Shown one piece after another: positions 7,415-7,530 of a DNA stretch of 7,530 nt. Within the stretch, counting starts at the first letter, position 1; the number at the start of each line of letters is the position of its first letter. The DNA is from an uncultured Pseudomonadota bacterium. GTDB lineage: Bacteria > Pseudomonadota > Gammaproteobacteria > Methylococcales > Methylomonadaceae. The notes under the pieces were generated by a model. The model saw only the letters and a program-made list of their open reading frames with translations, was not told the DNA's origin and made no database searches. Location: positions 1 to 7,530 of the forward strand of contig CAIUWU010000295.1 in assembly GCA_903902945.1 (NCBI GenBank), in the 5' to 3' direction. Made by a program: the position numbers and the translations under genes.

Positions 7415-7450
7415 TGGTTTATATAAACCAGTAGCGGTTTATATAAACCG
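7415..7450. promoter_or_regulatory. Tandem palindromic operator: two 16-bp perfect palindromes
   Basis: TGGTTTATATAAACCA (7415-7430) and CGGTTTATATAAACCG (7435-7450) are both perfect palindromes sharing the 14-base core GGTTTATATAAACC, with centres 20 bp apart, i.e. nearly two helical turns and so on one face of the DNA. This is the expected look of two sites for a homodimeric regulator. They lie about 80 and 100 bp upstream of the predicted haem-porin transcript start, a position suited to an activator; they could equally serve a divergent gene beyond the window. The regulator cannot be named from the sequence. Confidence 0.6.
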
Positions 7451-7530
7451 GCTGTGAGCGTCTGGGTTGTGTTAGCGAGAATGCTGTTTTTTGCCTGGTA
7501 TCGAAGATTAAGCTTTAAGCAAATCAATCA

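Noticed and set aside
7415..7450. Reading the GGTTTA units as PhoP boxes
   Set aside because: PhoP boxes are direct repeats of (G/T)GTTTA with 11-bp periodicity. Here the units form perfect palindromes and the same-strand units are 20 bp apart.
7481..7530. Possible divergent gene start on the + strand (MLFFAWYRRLSFKQIN, open to the edge)
   Set aside because: Only 16 codons are visible, the ribosome-binding site is poor, and nothing is recognisable. A divergent gene remains possible but is not supported.
7508..7530. Possible C-terminus of an upstream minus-strand gene (IDLLKA then TAA)
   Set aside because: Six codons at the window edge are too few to support a gene, and it conflicts with the divergent-start reading of the same bases.

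Overview
The window looks like the chromosome of a gammaproteobacterium. The ubiE-ubiJ-ubiB ubiquinone cluster followed by pgk, and the protein sequences themselves, fit this class. The haem-porin and cytochrome-like genes at the right suggest an aerobic methanotroph or methylotroph (Methylococcales-like), but that narrower placement is my inference from remembered family resemblance, not a search result.

Left part (1-4170, + strand). The first ~115-140 bases do not belong with what follows: read on the minus strand they encode the C-terminal half of a STAS-domain protein. They are joined to a ubiE gene that has lost its N-terminal third, including the SAM-binding loop. Intact ubiJ (SCP2-domain accessory factor) and ubiB (atypical kinase, GTG start overlapping the ubiJ stop) follow. 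Next, after a 48-base gap and with a strong ribosome-binding site, comes a full-length pgk (phosphoglycerate kinase), closed by a strong intrinsic terminator. UbiE, UbiJ and UbiB serve ubiquinone synthesis; Pgk serves central carbon metabolism.

Middle (4187-5517). A complete IS256-family insertion sequence of 1331 bp has 28-bp imperfect terminal inverted repeats and an intact DDE transposase. No target duplication is visible. The minus-strand gene at its right end is cut off at the IS edge, and its missing part is not on the other side, so the two flanks were probably brought together by a deletion or rearrangement.

Right part (5518-7530, - strand). The cut gene encodes a membrane-anchored protein that ends just where I would expect a haem motif (a probable c-type cytochrome remnant). 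Upstream of it, separated by a hairpin terminator, is a 454-residue protein with a signal peptide, one CxxCH haem motif in an ARQTG-context, and a long beta-barrel ending in Phe. This is the architecture of the Cyc2-type fused cytochrome-porins used for outer-membrane electron transfer. Its upstream region has a plausible sigma70 promoter and two nearly identical perfect 16-bp palindromes with centres 20 bp apart, which look like a tandem operator.

The most interesting items are the Cyc2-like haem-porin with its tandem palindromic operator, and the two breakpoints (STAS/ubiE, and the IS256 copy without target duplication).
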